Origin: Kosakonia pseudosacchari
Lineage (GTDB): Bacteria > Pseudomonadota > Gammaproteobacteria > Enterobacterales > Enterobacteriaceae
Reading direction: 5' to 3'
DNA length: 64,000 nt
NCBI RefSeq assembly: GCF_900184035.1
Contig: NZ_FXWP01000017.1
Coordinates: 1-64,000, forward strand
A program made the translations under genes and the position numbers. Below are positions 53,455 through 64,000 of the stretch, in pieces. A model generated the notes under the pieces. It saw only the letters and a list, made by a program, of their open reading frames with translations. It was not told where the DNA came from and ran no database searches. Within the stretch, counting starts at the first letter, position 1, and each line of letters begins with the position of its first letter.

Positions 53455-55593
53455 ATGAGCACCATTTTGATTTTTTTCGCTGCTATGCTGGCCTGCGCAT
53501 TCCTCGCCGGATGGATTTTCAGGTTCAGGTCGCAACGTCGGTATCGACTGCCTTATTTACAGGCATTCACCGGCGCGACGACCCGTAAATTGACACCTGA
53601 AGAGCGTGAAACAGCGGAACGCTATCTGGAAACGCTCTCCCGTACGCAAAACAATCTCGCCCCGACGGGTGCGACAGCCGCTCCTGTTTCCATCAGTCTT
53701 AACGCACATAGCAACACGGTGTTGTATGTCACGCACTCGATCACCCGCTATGGCATCACTACTGACGCCCCGAATAAATGGCGCTACTACCTTGATTCCG
53801 TCGAAGTTCACTTGCCCCCTTCCTGGGAGCAATACATAACTGATGAGAACAATGTTGAACTTATCCGCACCGACTCAATGCCGCTGGTCATCTCGCTTAA
53901 TGGGCACACGCTTAGCGAATATATGCATGAAGAGCGCGGAGGCGAACTTGAGCGCGTATCGCCGAGCCAATCCGCGATCCGTGGCGAAGAGAGCGAGCAA
54001 ATTGAGCTGCTGAATATTCGCCGCGAAACGCCGGAAGAGTACGCATTAAGCCGCCCGGATGGCATGCGCGAGGCGCTGTTGATTTCAGTCTCGTTTCTGC
54101 TGTTTTTCTTCTGTCTGGCCTCGCCTGATGTCTTTATCCCGTGGCTGGCGGGCGGCGGCGTGATGTTGCTTGCCGCCGGGCTCTGGGGGTTATATGCGCC
54201 ACCGGCTAAAAACACACTGCGGGAGATCCATTGTCTGCGTGGCACGCCAAAGCGCTGGGGGCTGTTCGGTGAGAATAATCAAGAGCAAATGAATAATATC
54301 TCGTTAGGTATTATCGACCTGATTTATCCGCGTCACTGGCAGCCCTTTGTCACCCAGGATTTGGGCCAGCAAACCGATATTGATATCTACCTTGATCGCC
54401 ACGTTGTGCGCCAGGGACGTTTTCTCTCCCTGCACGATGAAGTGAAAAATTTCCCGCTGCAACACTGGGTGCGCAGCGCGGTCATTTCCACCGGTTCGCT
54501 GGTGGTGCTGGCGATGTTGTTGATTTGGGTGCCGCTGGATATGCCGATCAAATTTACGGTGTCGTGGATTAAAGGCGCGCAGACCGTTGAAGCCAGCAGC
54601 GTGAATCAGCTTGAAGCCGCCGGGTTGCGGATTGGTGACACATTGCGCATCAGCGGCACCGGCATGTGTAATATTCACATGCAAAATAACTGGACCTCGC
54701 GCCAGACGTCGCCCTTTACGCCGTTTGACTGCTCGCAAATTATCTGGAACAACGCCCCACCCCTGCCGTTGCCAGAATCCGACATTGTGAACAAAGCCAC
54801 CGCGCTTGCTCAGGCGGTCAGCCGCCAGCTTCATCCCACTACCGAAGAAGATTCCCGCGTGAGCCCGGTTCTGCGCTCAGCCATTCAGAAGTCCGGCATG
54901 GTACTGCTGGATGACTTCGCCGATATCGTACTGAAAACCCAGGATTTGTGCGCCGCCGAAGATGAGTGTCTGCGGTTGAAAAATGCACTGGTCAACCTCG
55001 GAAACAGTAAAGATTGGGAGACGCTGACCAAACGCGCCAGCGACGGGAAACTCACCGGCGTGAACGTCTTGCTGCGCCCGGTAAGCGCCGAGTCGCTGGA
55101 TAATTTGGTCACCACATCCACCGCGCCATTCATTATGCGGGAAACCACCCGTGCCGCGCAGGCGCTGAACAGCCCGGCACCGGGCGGTTTTGTGATTAGC
55201 AGTGAAGAAGGTAGCGAGCTGGTTGATCAACCCTGGCCGCCGATTGCGCTGTATGACTACCCGGCGCAGGAACAATGGAATGAATTTCAGCGGCTGGCAC
55301 AAATGCTGATGCAGACGCCGTTTCGCGCGGAAGGGATCATTACCAATATTTATACCGATGCAAACGGCACCAAACACATCAGCCTGCATCGCATGCCGGA
55401 TGCCAGTGGTCTGTGGCGTTATGCGGGAACCACACTTTTGCTGGTCGCGATGGTGATTTGCAGCCTCTACAACGGTGCGCTGGCGCTGCGTCGTTACCAG
55501 CGCAATCGCACACGTATCGAAGAGATTCAGCAGTATTACGCAAGCTGTCTGAACCCCCAGTTTCTGCCCACCCAGGATAGCCTCAGCAGCTAA
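53455..55593 (+). CDS. igaA: Intracellular growth attenuator IgaA (YrfF)
   Basis: IgaA (712 aa) is an inner-membrane repressor of the Rcs envelope stress phosphorelay, acting on RcsD. Hydrophobic segments are visible at the N-terminus (about 2-22), about 205-245, about 338-362 and near 655-675. A large periplasmic region (about 365-650) includes cysteines such as CAAEDEC and GMCNIH that probably form disulfides. In E. coli it is essential unless Rcs is disabled. Confidence 0.95.
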   Translation: MSTILIFFAAMLACAFLAGWIFRFRSQRRYRLPYLQAFTGATTRKLTPEERETAERYLETLSRTQNNLAPTGATAAPVSISLNAHSNTVLYVTHSITRYGITTDAPNKWRYYLDSVEVHLPPSWEQYITDENNVELIRTDSMPLVISLNGHTLSEYMHEERGGELERVSPSQSAIRGEESEQIELLNIRRETPEEYALSRPDGMREALLISVSFLLFFFCLASPDVFIPWLAGGGVMLLAAGLWGLYAPPAKNTLREIHCLRGTPKRWGLFGENNQEQMNNISLGIIDLIYPRHWQPFVTQDLGQQTDIDIYLDRHVVRQGRFLSLHDEVKNFPLQHWVRSAVISTGSLVVLAMLLIWVPLDMPIKFTVSWIKGAQTVEASSVNQLEAAGLRIGDTLRISGTGMCNIHMQNNWTSRQTSPFTPFDCSQIIWNNAPPLPLPESDIVNKATALAQAVSRQLHPTTEEDSRVSPVLRSAIQKSGMVLLDDFADIVLKTQDLCAAEDECLRLKNALVNLGNSKDWETLTKRASDGKLTGVNVLLRPVSAESLDNLVTTSTAPFIMRETTRAAQALNSPAPGGFVISSEEGSELVDQPWPPIALYDYPAQEQWNEFQRLAQMLMQTPFRAEGIITNIYTDANGTKHISLHRMPDASGLWRYAGTTLLLVAMVICSLYNGALALRRYQRNRTRIEEIQQYYASCLNPQFLPTQDSLSS

Positions 55594-55653
55594 CGATCTG
55601 TCGTGCGAGCTGTGTTAACCTGTCGCGCACGTTTTCTCTGGCTGGAGTTTTTA

Positions 55654-56331
55654 ATGCACCTTGATATCGCATGGCAGGACGTCGATACCGTTTTGCTGGA
55701 TATGGACGGCACGCTTCTCGATCTCGCGTTTGATAACTTCTTCTGGCAAAAACTGGTGCCGGAAACCTTTGGCGTCAAACAAGGCTTAACGCCAGAAGAA
55801 GCGCAGAACGTTCTCCGCCAGGAGTATCACGCTGTGCAGCATACGCTAAACTGGTACTGTCTGGATTACTGGAGCGAACGCCTGGGCCTGGATATTTGCG
55901 CCATGACCACCCAGCAGGGGCCGCGCGCGGTGCTGCGTGAAGATACGGTGCCATTTCTGGATGCGTTACAAAAAAGCGGTAAACGCCGCATTTTGCTGAC
56001 CAATGCGCACCCGCATAATCTGGCGGTCAAACTTGAGCACACGGGGCTTGCGTCGCACCTTGATTTATTACTTTCCACCCATACATTTGGTTATCCGAAA
56101 GAGGATCAGCGCCTGTGGCAGGCTGTCGCGCATGAAACCGGGCTTAATCCTGAACGGACGTTGTTTATTGATGACAGCGAACCGATTCTAGATGCGGCGG
56201 CGAAATTTGGCATCCGTTATTGCCTGGGCGTCACCAACCCGGATTCAGGGCTGGCGGAAAAGCATTATCTGCGCCATCCAGGCACTAATGACTACCGCGG
56301 CCTGATCCCTTCACTTCTCAAGGAGATGTGA
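55654..56331 (+). CDS. yrfG: GMP/IMP nucleotidase YrfG
   Basis: YrfG (225 aa) is a HAD-superfamily 5'-nucleotidase with purine nucleotide preference in E. coli. The motifs are LLDMDGTLLDLAFD (catalytic Asp), LLTNAHPHN and FIDDSEPILDAAAKFG. I start at MHLDIAWQDVDTV (55654), as in E. coli, not at the more upstream in-frame ATG. It overlaps hslR by one base (TGATG). Confidence 0.93.
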   Translation: MHLDIAWQDVDTVLLDMDGTLLDLAFDNFFWQKLVPETFGVKQGLTPEEAQNVLRQEYHAVQHTLNWYCLDYWSERLGLDICAMTTQQGPRAVLREDTVPFLDALQKSGKRRILLTNAHPHNLAVKLEHTGLASHLDLLLSTHTFGYPKEDQRLWQAVAHETGLNPERTLFIDDSEPILDAAAKFGIRYCLGVTNPDSGLAEKHYLRHPGTNDYRGLIPSLLKEM

Positions 56332-56732
56332 TGAAACAGCAGCCTGCACAAGAGGTTCGTCTGGATAAGTGGCTGTGGGCCGCGCGTTTTTATAAAACCC
56401 GCGCCCTGGCCCGCGAAATGGTTGACGGCGGCAAAGTGCATTACAACGGGCAGCGCAGCAAGCCGAGTAAAATCGTCGAACTGAACGCTACGATCACGCT
56501 GCGTCAGGGAAATGATGAGCGAACCGTCATCATTAAAGGCATTACGGAGCAGCGCCGACCGGCAAATGAAGCTGTCGGGCTGTATGAAGAGACGGCAGAA
56601 AGCATCGAGAAACGCGAAAAAATGGCGCTAGCCCGCAAACTTAACGCGCTCACCATGCCCCACCCCGATCGCCGCCCGGATAAGAAAGAACGTCGCGATC
56701 TAATAAAATTTAAATTGGGTGATAGCGAATAA
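56331..56732 (+). CDS. hslR: Heat-shock ribosome-associated protein Hsp15
   Basis: Hsp15 (133 aa) is an S4-domain RNA-binding protein that rescues 50S subunits carrying blocked nascent peptidyl-tRNA. The S4 domain (about 8-70) shows RLDKWLWAARFYKTRALARE and GKVHYNGQRSKPSK. I use the ATG at 56331, after the RBS AAGGAG; a GTG one codon earlier is possible. It is followed by hslO after 24 bases. Confidence 0.95.
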   Translation: MKQQPAQEVRLDKWLWAARFYKTRALAREMVDGGKVHYNGQRSKPSKIVELNATITLRQGNDERTVIIKGITEQRRPANEAVGLYEETAESIEKREKMALARKLNALTMPHPDRRPDKKERRDLIKFKLGDSE

Positions 56733-56756
56733 CGCTCACCCGCAAGAGAGATAATC

Positions 56757-57635
56757 ATGGCCATTCAAGACCAATTACACCGCTATCTTTTTGAAAACTA
56801 CGCTGTTCGCGGCGAGCTGGTGACCGTTTCCCATACCTGGAAACAGATCCTCGAAAACCATAACTATCCGCTGCCGGTAAAAACGGTGCTCGGCGAGTTG
56901 CTGGTCGCTACCAGTCTGCTGACCGCAACGCTGAAATTTGCCGGTGATATCACCGTGCAGTTGCAGGGTGATGGCCCGATGAGCCTTGCGGTGATCAACG
57001 GCAATAATCGCCAGCAAATGCGCGGTGTGGCGCGTGTTCAGGGCGATGTGCCGGAAAATGCGGATCTGAAAACGCTGGTGGGTAACGGTTATTTGGTTAT
57101 CACGATTACGCCGGAAGAGGGCGAGCGTTATCAGGGCGTTGTAGGTCTTGAAGGCGATACGCTGGCGGCCTGCCTGGAAGATTACTTCCTGCGTTCAGAA
57201 CAGCTGCCGACACGCTTGTTTATCCGCACCGGCGAGGTTGACGGTCAGCCCGCAGCGGGCGGTATGCTGCTGCAGGTATTACCGGCGCAGGAAACGCAGG
57301 CCGACGATTTTGAGCATCTGGCCGTGCTGACAGAAACCATCAAAGCGGAAGAGTTGCTGACGCTGGCGGCGGAAGATGTGCTGTGGCGCTTGTATCACGA
57401 AGAGGAAGTCACGCTGTACGATCCGCAAGATGTGGAATTCAAATGCACTTGTTCCCGTGAGCGTTGCGCGGGTGCGCTGAAGACGCTGCCGGATGAAGAA
57501 GTGGACAGCATCCTCGCGGAAGAGGGCGAAATCGATATGCACTGCGATTATTGCGGTAGCCACTATCTGTTCAACGCGATGGATATTGCCGAGATCCGCA
57601 ACAACGCTTCTCCTGCCGATCCGCAGGTGCATTAA
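56757..57635 (+). CDS. hslO: Redox-regulated chaperone Hsp33
   Basis: Hsp33 (292 aa) is a cytosolic holdase activated by oxidation and unfolding. The four zinc-binding cysteines of the redox switch are at 230, 232 (CTC) and 263, 266 (CDYC). It starts [19 protein letters not shown]. It is the last gene before the hslO-pckA gap and has a terminator directly after. Confidence 0.96.
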   Translation: MAIQDQLHRYLFENYAVRGELVTVSHTWKQILENHNYPLPVKTVLGELLVATSLLTATLKFAGDITVQLQGDGPMSLAVINGNNRQQMRGVARVQGDVPENADLKTLVGNGYLVITITPEEGERYQGVVGLEGDTLAACLEDYFLRSEQLPTRLFIRTGEVDGQPAAGGMLLQVLPAQETQADDFEHLAVLTETIKAEELLTLAAEDVLWRLYHEEEVTLYDPQDVEFKCTCSRERCAGALKTLPDEEVDSILAEEGEIDMHCDYCGSHYLFNAMDIAEIRNNASPADPQVH

Positions 57636-57647
57636 TCCCTTCCCCTA

Positions 57648-57670
57648 CGCCGCCTGCGGGCGGCGCTTTT
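57648..57670 (+). terminator. hslO terminator
   Basis: CGCCGCC, TGCG, GGCGGCG form a 7-bp stem, followed by CTTTTG, just after the hslO stop codon. Confidence 0.8.
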
Positions 57671-57734
57671 GCATGACTCGTCACGTTTCCGCTAAAATCC
57701 TCAATGAAAGTGTTACGTAACTTACTTTCATGAA

Positions 57735-57750
57735 AGCGATTACAGTCACA
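57735..57750 (+). promoter_or_regulatory. CRP-like site upstream of pckA (distal)
   Basis: AGCGA, six bases (TTACAG), TCACA: one perfect and one partial CRP half-site, about 220 bases before pckA. Confidence 0.45.
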
Positions 57751-57837
57751 AAGCCGCGGTTAAAAATGTCGTCTTACGCCATTTTTGGAACATTTACCCC
57801 ATAAATGAGGCTATTTTTGCCATAATCCGTCTCGTTA

Positions 57838-57853
57838 CGTGACCACAATCACA
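57838..57853 (+). promoter_or_regulatory. CRP site upstream of pckA (proximal)
   Basis: CGTGA, six bases (CCACAA), TCACA match the CRP consensus at nine of ten positions, about 118 bases before pckA. Confidence 0.75.
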
Positions 57854-57971
57854 GTGTTTTCCGTCAGTCTGGGTTTGTCGAGTTAGGTAAATCTATGAGC
57901 CTCGTCCCGGTAAGCGGGTAAAAAACAACCCTACAATTTCAGGCAGTACATATTGGCTAAGGAGCAGTGAC

Positions 57972-59591
57972 ATGCGCGTTAAGAGCTTAACCCCGCAGGA
58001 TCTCAAGGCTTATGGTATCAACGATGTTCAGGATGTCGTCTACAACCCCGATTACGATACGCTGTATCAGGAGGAGCTCCGTCCAGACCTGGAAGGATAT
58101 GAGCGTGGAGTGCTGACGAATTCTGGTGCTGTCGCCGTCGACACCGGTATTTTTACCGGCCGTTCGCCGAAAGATAAGTATATTGTGCGGGATGACACCA
58201 CCCGCGATACCGTGTGGTGGTCCGATAAGGGCAAAGGCAAGAACGACAACAAGCCGATCTCGCCTGAGATCTGGCAACATCTAAAAGGCCTGGTCACCAG
58301 GCAGCTTTCCGGCAAGCGACTGTTTATTATTGACGCGTTTTGCGGCGCAAACCCGGACACGCGTCTCTCGGTGCGTTTTATCACCGAAGTAGCCTGGCAG
58401 GCGCACTTCGTGAAGAACATGTTCATTCGCCCGACCGAAGAAGAACTGGCAAGCTTTACGCCAGACTTTATCGTGATGAATGGCGCGAAGTGCACCAACC
58501 CGCAATGGCAAGAGCAAGGTCTCAACTCGGAAAACTTTGTCGCTTTTAATCTCACCGAACGCATCCAGCTGATTGGCGGAACCTGGTACGGCGGCGAGAT
58601 GAAAAAAGGCATGTTCTCCATCATGAACTACCTGCTGCCGTTGCAGGGCATCGCCTCAATGCACTGTTCAGCAAATGTCGGTGAAAAAGGCGATGTTGCG
58701 GTGTTTTTCGGCCTGTCCGGCACCGGTAAAACCACCCTCTCTACCGACCCGAAACGCCGCTTGATTGGCGACGATGAACACGGCTGGGATGATGACGGCG
58801 TCTTCAACTTCGAAGGCGGTTGCTACGCCAAAACCATTCGGCTTTCGGAAGAGGCAGAACCGGATATCTTTCACGCCATCCGTCGCGATGCGCTGCTGGA
58901 AAACGTCAGCGTCCGCGCCGACGGCAGCATTGACTATGATGATGCGTCGAAAACAGAAAATACCCGTGTGTCGTACCCGATTTACCATATTCAGAACATT
59001 GTTAAACCGGTTTCCAAAGCAGGACATGCGACAAAAGTGATCTTCCTGACGGCGGATGCTTTCGGCGTACTGCCGCCGGTTTCACGCCTGACCGCCAGCC
59101 AGACGCAGTACCATTTCCTTTCCGGTTTTACCGCTAAACTTGCCGGAACCGAACGCGGCGTCACCGAGCCGACACCGACCTTCTCTGCCTGTTTTGGTGC
59201 CGCGTTTTTATCGCTGCATCCAACGCAATACGCGGAAGTGCTGGTGAAAAGAATGCAGGCCGCCGGAGCGCAAGCGTATCTGGTCAATACCGGCTGGAAC
59301 GGCACCGGTAAACGTATCTCGATCAAGGACACGCGGGCGATTATCGACGCGATCCTTGATGGCTCGCTGGACGATGCGGAAACCTTTACCCTGCCAATGT
59401 TCAACCTGGCAATTCCAACCTCGCTGCCCGGCGTGGATACGCGCATTCTCGACCCACGCAACACCTACGCTTCTGTGGAGCAGTGGCAGGAGAAAGCCGC
59501 GCAACTGGCAACGTTGTTTATTGAAAACTTCGAGAAGTACACCGATACCGCCGCCGGTGCCGCGTTAGTCAGTGCCGGGCCAAAAGTGTAA
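57972..59591 (+). CDS. pckA: Phosphoenolpyruvate carboxykinase (ATP)
   Basis: PckA (539 aa) converts oxaloacetate and ATP to phosphoenolpyruvate, the first committed step of gluconeogenesis. The P-loop GLSGTGKT is at 247-254 and the kinase-2 motif LIGDDEHGW follows. It starts [15 protein letters not shown] after an RBS (AAGGAG). It ends at a bidirectional terminator shared with envZ. Confidence 0.97.
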   Translation: MRVKSLTPQDLKAYGINDVQDVVYNPDYDTLYQEELRPDLEGYERGVLTNSGAVAVDTGIFTGRSPKDKYIVRDDTTRDTVWWSDKGKGKNDNKPISPEIWQHLKGLVTRQLSGKRLFIIDAFCGANPDTRLSVRFITEVAWQAHFVKNMFIRPTEEELASFTPDFIVMNGAKCTNPQWQEQGLNSENFVAFNLTERIQLIGGTWYGGEMKKGMFSIMNYLLPLQGIASMHCSANVGEKGDVAVFFGLSGTGKTTLSTDPKRRLIGDDEHGWDDDGVFNFEGGCYAKTIRLSEEAEPDIFHAIRRDALLENVSVRADGSIDYDDASKTENTRVSYPIYHIQNIVKPVSKAGHATKVIFLTADAFGVLPPVSRLTASQTQYHFLSGFTAKLAGTERGVTEPTPTFSACFGAAFLSLHPTQYAEVLVKRMQAAGAQAYLVNTGWNGTGKRISIKDTRAIIDAILDGSLDDAETFTLPMFNLAIPTSLPGVDTRILDPRNTYASVEQWQEKAAQLATLFIENFEKYTDTAAGAALVSAGPKV

Positions 59592-59611
59592 TTTGGCTAC
59601 GCAAGAGAAAC

Positions 59612-59635
59612 AAAACCCGCCAGATGGCGGGTTTT
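59612..59635. terminator. Bidirectional terminator between pckA and envZ
   Basis: AAAACCCGCC, AGAT, GGCGGGTTTT form a perfect 10-bp stem with a four-base loop and a T run. The envZ stop codon lies at the end of the T run. Confidence 0.93.
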
Positions 59636-61704
<2,069 letters not shown>

Positions 61705-61931
61705 TGTTTATACTCCCAAAGGTTCCGACAATAATGTTTCCGTATTCTAGAAAAGTGCGCGTTCACGACCAGCGAAATCTGGTATACATTCTAGTCGAAA
61801 TTGTTACAAAGCATATTTAACAGCAGCTTATATGCATATGTCATCACAGAAAGCATGATTAATCTGCACCTTACACGGTCCCGTTTGTAAAGTGTGTGCA
61901 GGCAAGAACGTCACGGAAATAAGGCTCAAGA

Positions 61932-62405
61932 ATGAAAACGCCCCTGATTACCCGCGAAGGTTATGAAAAACTGAAGCAGGAACTCGATTTTCTCTGGCGT
62001 CAGGAGCGCCCGGAAGTCACCAAAAAAGTCACCTGGGCGGCCAGCCTCGGCGACCGTAGCGAAAACGCCGATTATCAGTACAACAAAAAACGCCTGCGCG
62101 AGATAGACCGCCGCGTGCGCTATCTCACCAAATGCCTGGAAAATCTCAAAATCGTTGATTACTCGCCTCAGCAGGAAGGCAAAGTCTTTTTTGGCGCATG
62201 GGTGGAAATCGAAAACGACGACGGCGATACACTGCGTTTTCGCATCGTTGGTTATGATGAAATTTTTGGCCGCAAAGATTACATCTCTATCGATTCGCCA
62301 ATGGCGCGCGCCCTGCTCAAGAAAGAGGAAGGCGACGTGGCGGTAGTGCAAACGCCCGGTGGTGAAGCGACCTGGTACGTTAATCAAATTGAATACGTGA
62401 AATAA
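61932..62405 (+). CDS. greB: Transcript cleavage factor GreB
   Basis: GreB (157 aa) enters the RNA polymerase secondary channel and stimulates cleavage of backtracked RNA. The N-terminal coiled coil (about 1-75) has the acidic tip GDRSENADYQ, and the C-terminal FKBP-like domain contains VGYDEIFGRKDYISIDSPMA. It starts MKTPLITREGYEKLK. Confidence 0.96.
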   Translation: MKTPLITREGYEKLKQELDFLWRQERPEVTKKVTWAASLGDRSENADYQYNKKRLREIDRRVRYLTKCLENLKIVDYSPQQEGKVFFGAWVEIENDDGDTLRFRIVGYDEIFGRKDYISIDSPMARALLKKEEGDVAVVQTPGGEATWYVNQIEYVK

Positions 62406-62436
62406 CCCCCAGAACCGTCTGAGAAGCCCTGTGCGG

Positions 62437-62456
62437 CTGGCATTTTGCGATGCCAG
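62437..62456 (+). other. Hairpin between greB and yhgF
   Basis: CTGGCAT, TTTGCG, ATGCCAG form a perfect 7-bp stem with a six-base loop about 32 bases after greB. No T tract follows, so it is not a clear terminator. Confidence 0.5.
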
Positions 62457-62500
62457 TCCGTATAACTATCCCCTGATTTTTGTTCAGAAGATGAAATGAC

Positions 62501-64000
62501 ATGATGAATGATTCGCTCTGCCGCATTATTGCGGGTGAACTTCAGGCACGAACCGAACAGGTGGAATCCGCCGTTCGCCTGCTTGATGAAGGGAATACCG
62601 TGCCGTTTATCGCACGCTATCGTAAAGAGGTCACCGGCGGTCTGGACGACACGCAATTGCGTCAGCTCGAAACCCGCCTTGGTTATCTGCGCGAGCTGGA
62701 AGAGCGCCGCCAGGCGATTCTGAAATCGATTGGCGAACAGGGCAAACTCAGCGATGAGCTGGCAAAAGCCATTAACGGTACGCTGAGCAAAACCGAGCTT
62801 GAAGATCTCTACCTGCCATATAAGCCAAAACGCCGAACGCGCGGGCAAATCGCCATCGAAGCCGGGCTGGAACCGCTGGCTGATTCCCTCTGGAATGATC
62901 CGTCGCAAGATCCCGAAACGCTGGCCGCAACGTTTGTCGATGCCGATAAAGGCGTCGCCGACAGCAAAGCGGCACTGGATGGCGCGCGCTATATCCTGAT
63001 GGAACGCTTCGCGGAAGATGCCGCGTTGCTGGCAAAAGTGCGTGACTATTTGTGGAAAAATGCCCATCTCGTCTCCACCGTGGTTAGCGGGAAAGAGGAC
63101 GAAGGTGCCAAATTCCGCGACTATTTTGATCATCACGAACCAATTTCGACAGTCCCTTCGCACCGCGCGCTGGCGATGTTTCGCGGGCGTAACGAAGGCG
63201 TGCTGCAACTGGCGCTGAACGCCGATCCGCAGTTTGATGAGCCGCCCAAAGAGAGCCACTGCGAGCAAATTATTATCGACCACCTCGGCCTGCGCCTGAA
63301 CAACGCGCCAGCAGACAGCTGGCGCAAAGGCGTGGTGAGCTGGACGTGGCGGATCAAGGTATTGATGCACCTGGAAACAGAGTTGATGGGGACCGTGCGC
63401 GAACGCGCGGAAGACGAAGCCATCAATGTTTTCGCCCGTAACCTGCACGATCTGCTGATGGCAGCACCCGCCGGGCTGCGCGCGACGATGGGCCTCGATC
63501 CGGGCTTGCGTACCGGTGTGAAAGTCGCGGTGGTGGATGCCACCGGCAAACTGGTCGCCACCGACACCATCTATCCGCATACCGGGCAAGCGGCAAAAGC
63601 GGCAATGGTCGTCGCGGCATTGTGCGAAAAACACCATGTTGAGCTGGTGGCGATTGGTAACGGCACCGCATCGCGCGAAACGGAACGTTTCTACCTTGAT
63701 GTGCAGAAACAGTTCCCGAACGTGACCGCGCAGAAAGTGATTGTCAGCGAAGCGGGCGCATCGGTTTATTCCGCTTCCGAGCTGGCGGCGCTCGAATTCC
63801 CGGATCTGGATGTTTCATTGCGCGGGGCGGTCTCCATCGCCCGTCGTTTACAGGATCCGCTGGCGGAGCTGGTGAAAATCGATCCGAAATCTATCGGTGT
63901 CGGCCAGTACCAGCACGATGTTAGCCAGACGCAACTGGCGCGCAAACTGGATGCAGTCGTCGAGGATTGCGTAAACGCCGTCGGCGTTGATCTGAATACT
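62501..64000 (+). CDS. yhgF: Tex family RNA-binding protein YhgF (C-terminal part beyond window)
   Basis: This is the first 500 codons of a Tex-family protein, running open to the window edge in frame. The start is ATG at 62501 ([17 protein letters not shown], the family-typical beginning). An N-terminal HTH/Tex region (about 1-200) precedes the YqgF/RuvX-like domain, where [19 protein letters not shown] (about 325-345) is visible. The helix-hairpin-helix and S1 domains would lie beyond 64000. Tex proteins affect transcription and stress resistance; the E. coli role is not fully settled. Confidence 0.94.
   Translation, partial: MMNDSLCRIIAGELQARTEQVESAVRLLDEGNTVPFIARYRKEVTGGLDDTQLRQLETRLGYLRELEERRQAILKSIGEQGKLSDELAKAINGTLSKTELEDLYLPYKPKRRTRGQIAIEAGLEPLADSLWNDPSQDPETLAATFVDADKGVADSKAALDGARYILMERFAEDAALLAKVRDYLWKNAHLVSTVVSGKEDEGAKFRDYFDHHEPISTVPSHRALAMFRGRNEGVLQLALNADPQFDEPPKESHCEQIIIDHLGLRLNNAPADSWRKGVVSWTWRIKVLMHLETELMGTVRERAEDEAINVFARNLHDLLMAAPAGLRATMGLDPGLRTGVKVAVVDATGKLVATDTIYPHTGQAAKAAMVVAALCEKHHVELVAIGNGTASRETERFYLDVQKQFPNVTAQKVIVSEAGASVYSASELAALEFPDLDVSLRGAVSIARRLQDPLAELVKIDPKSIGVGQYQHDVSQTQLARKLDAVVEDCVNAVGVDLNT

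Larger units (their letters stand above)
57636..57971 (+). promoter_or_regulatory. hslO-pckA intergenic region with CRP sites
   Basis: This 336-base stretch holds the hslO terminator, then the pckA control region. Two CRP-like sites are present (57735-57750 and 57838-57853), consistent with CRP-dependent gluconeogenic control. No gene is seen, whereas E. coli has yhgE in this interval. Confidence 0.7.

Noticed and set aside
62384-63637. Open frame of about 417 codons antisense to yhgF
   Set aside because: The plus strand encodes a clear Tex-family protein, in frame from 62501 to the window end. The antisense frame has no family features.

Overview
The window is chromosomal DNA from a member of the Enterobacteriaceae. 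Nearly every protein can be recognised as a close relative of an Escherichia coli K-12 protein. The gene order follows the E. coli 73-76 min region: tuf-fusA-rpsG-rpsL, tusBCD, fkpA, slyX/slyD, kefBG, yheS, yheT, prkB, crp, argD, pabA, ppiA, nirBDC-cysG, trpS-gph-rpe-dam-damX-aroB-aroK, hof genes, mrcA, igaA, hslRO, pckA, envZ-ompR, greB, yhgF. Some differences exclude E. coli itself. A malonate decarboxylase cluster and an NAD-salvage cluster sit between yheS and yheT. codA takes the place where E. coli has tsgA. yhgE and the frl/yhf block are absent. This fits the Klebsiella/Kosakonia/Enterobacter side of the family, but the genus cannot be fixed from the sequence alone. No tRNA, rRNA, CRISPR array, insertion sequence, phage integrase or origin was seen.

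Layout. 1-3565: start of tuf, then the str operon (fusA, rpsG, rpsL) on the minus strand, with a near-consensus promoter. 3566-10205: minus-strand tusBCD-yheO (tRNA 2-thiolation), fkpA, slyD, yheV-kefB-kefG, with slyX on the plus strand. 10372-12276: yheS. 12277-23861: accessory insert containing mdcR, the eight-gene mdcABCDEFGH operon (malonate uptake and decarboxylation), a two-gene prs-like/nadV operon and the divergent regulator nrtR. 23862-34308: core genes yheT-yheU, prkB, yhfA, crp, yhfK, argD, pabA, fic-yhfG, ppiA, then codA. 34549-39705: nirBDC-cysG (nitrite reductase, nitrite channel, siroheme synthesis) behind a promoter with FNR and NarL/NarP sites. 39815-46236: minus-strand aroK-aroB-damX-dam-rpe-gph-trpS. 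46524-49828: hofMNOPQ. 49947-56732: mrcA, nudE, igaA, yrfG, hslR. 56757-64000: hslO, pckA, envZ/ompR, greB and the first 500 codons of yhgF.

Functional links. MdcA-E and the cofactor genes mdcB, mdcG and mdcH form a complete biotin-independent malonate decarboxylase, with MdcF as importer. NadV uses PRPP to turn nicotinamide into NMN; the neighbouring PRPP synthetase paralogue can supply PRPP. NrtR, whose Nudix box is degenerate, probably represses both genes through two palindromes just upstream of prs. NirBD need siroheme, which CysG makes from the same operon. EnvZ/OmpR and CRP are global regulators encoded here. No plainly new system was found. The items most worth a second look are the insert at yheS/yheT with its NAD-salvage operon, the degenerate Fic/YhfG pair, and several unexplained intercistronic hairpins.
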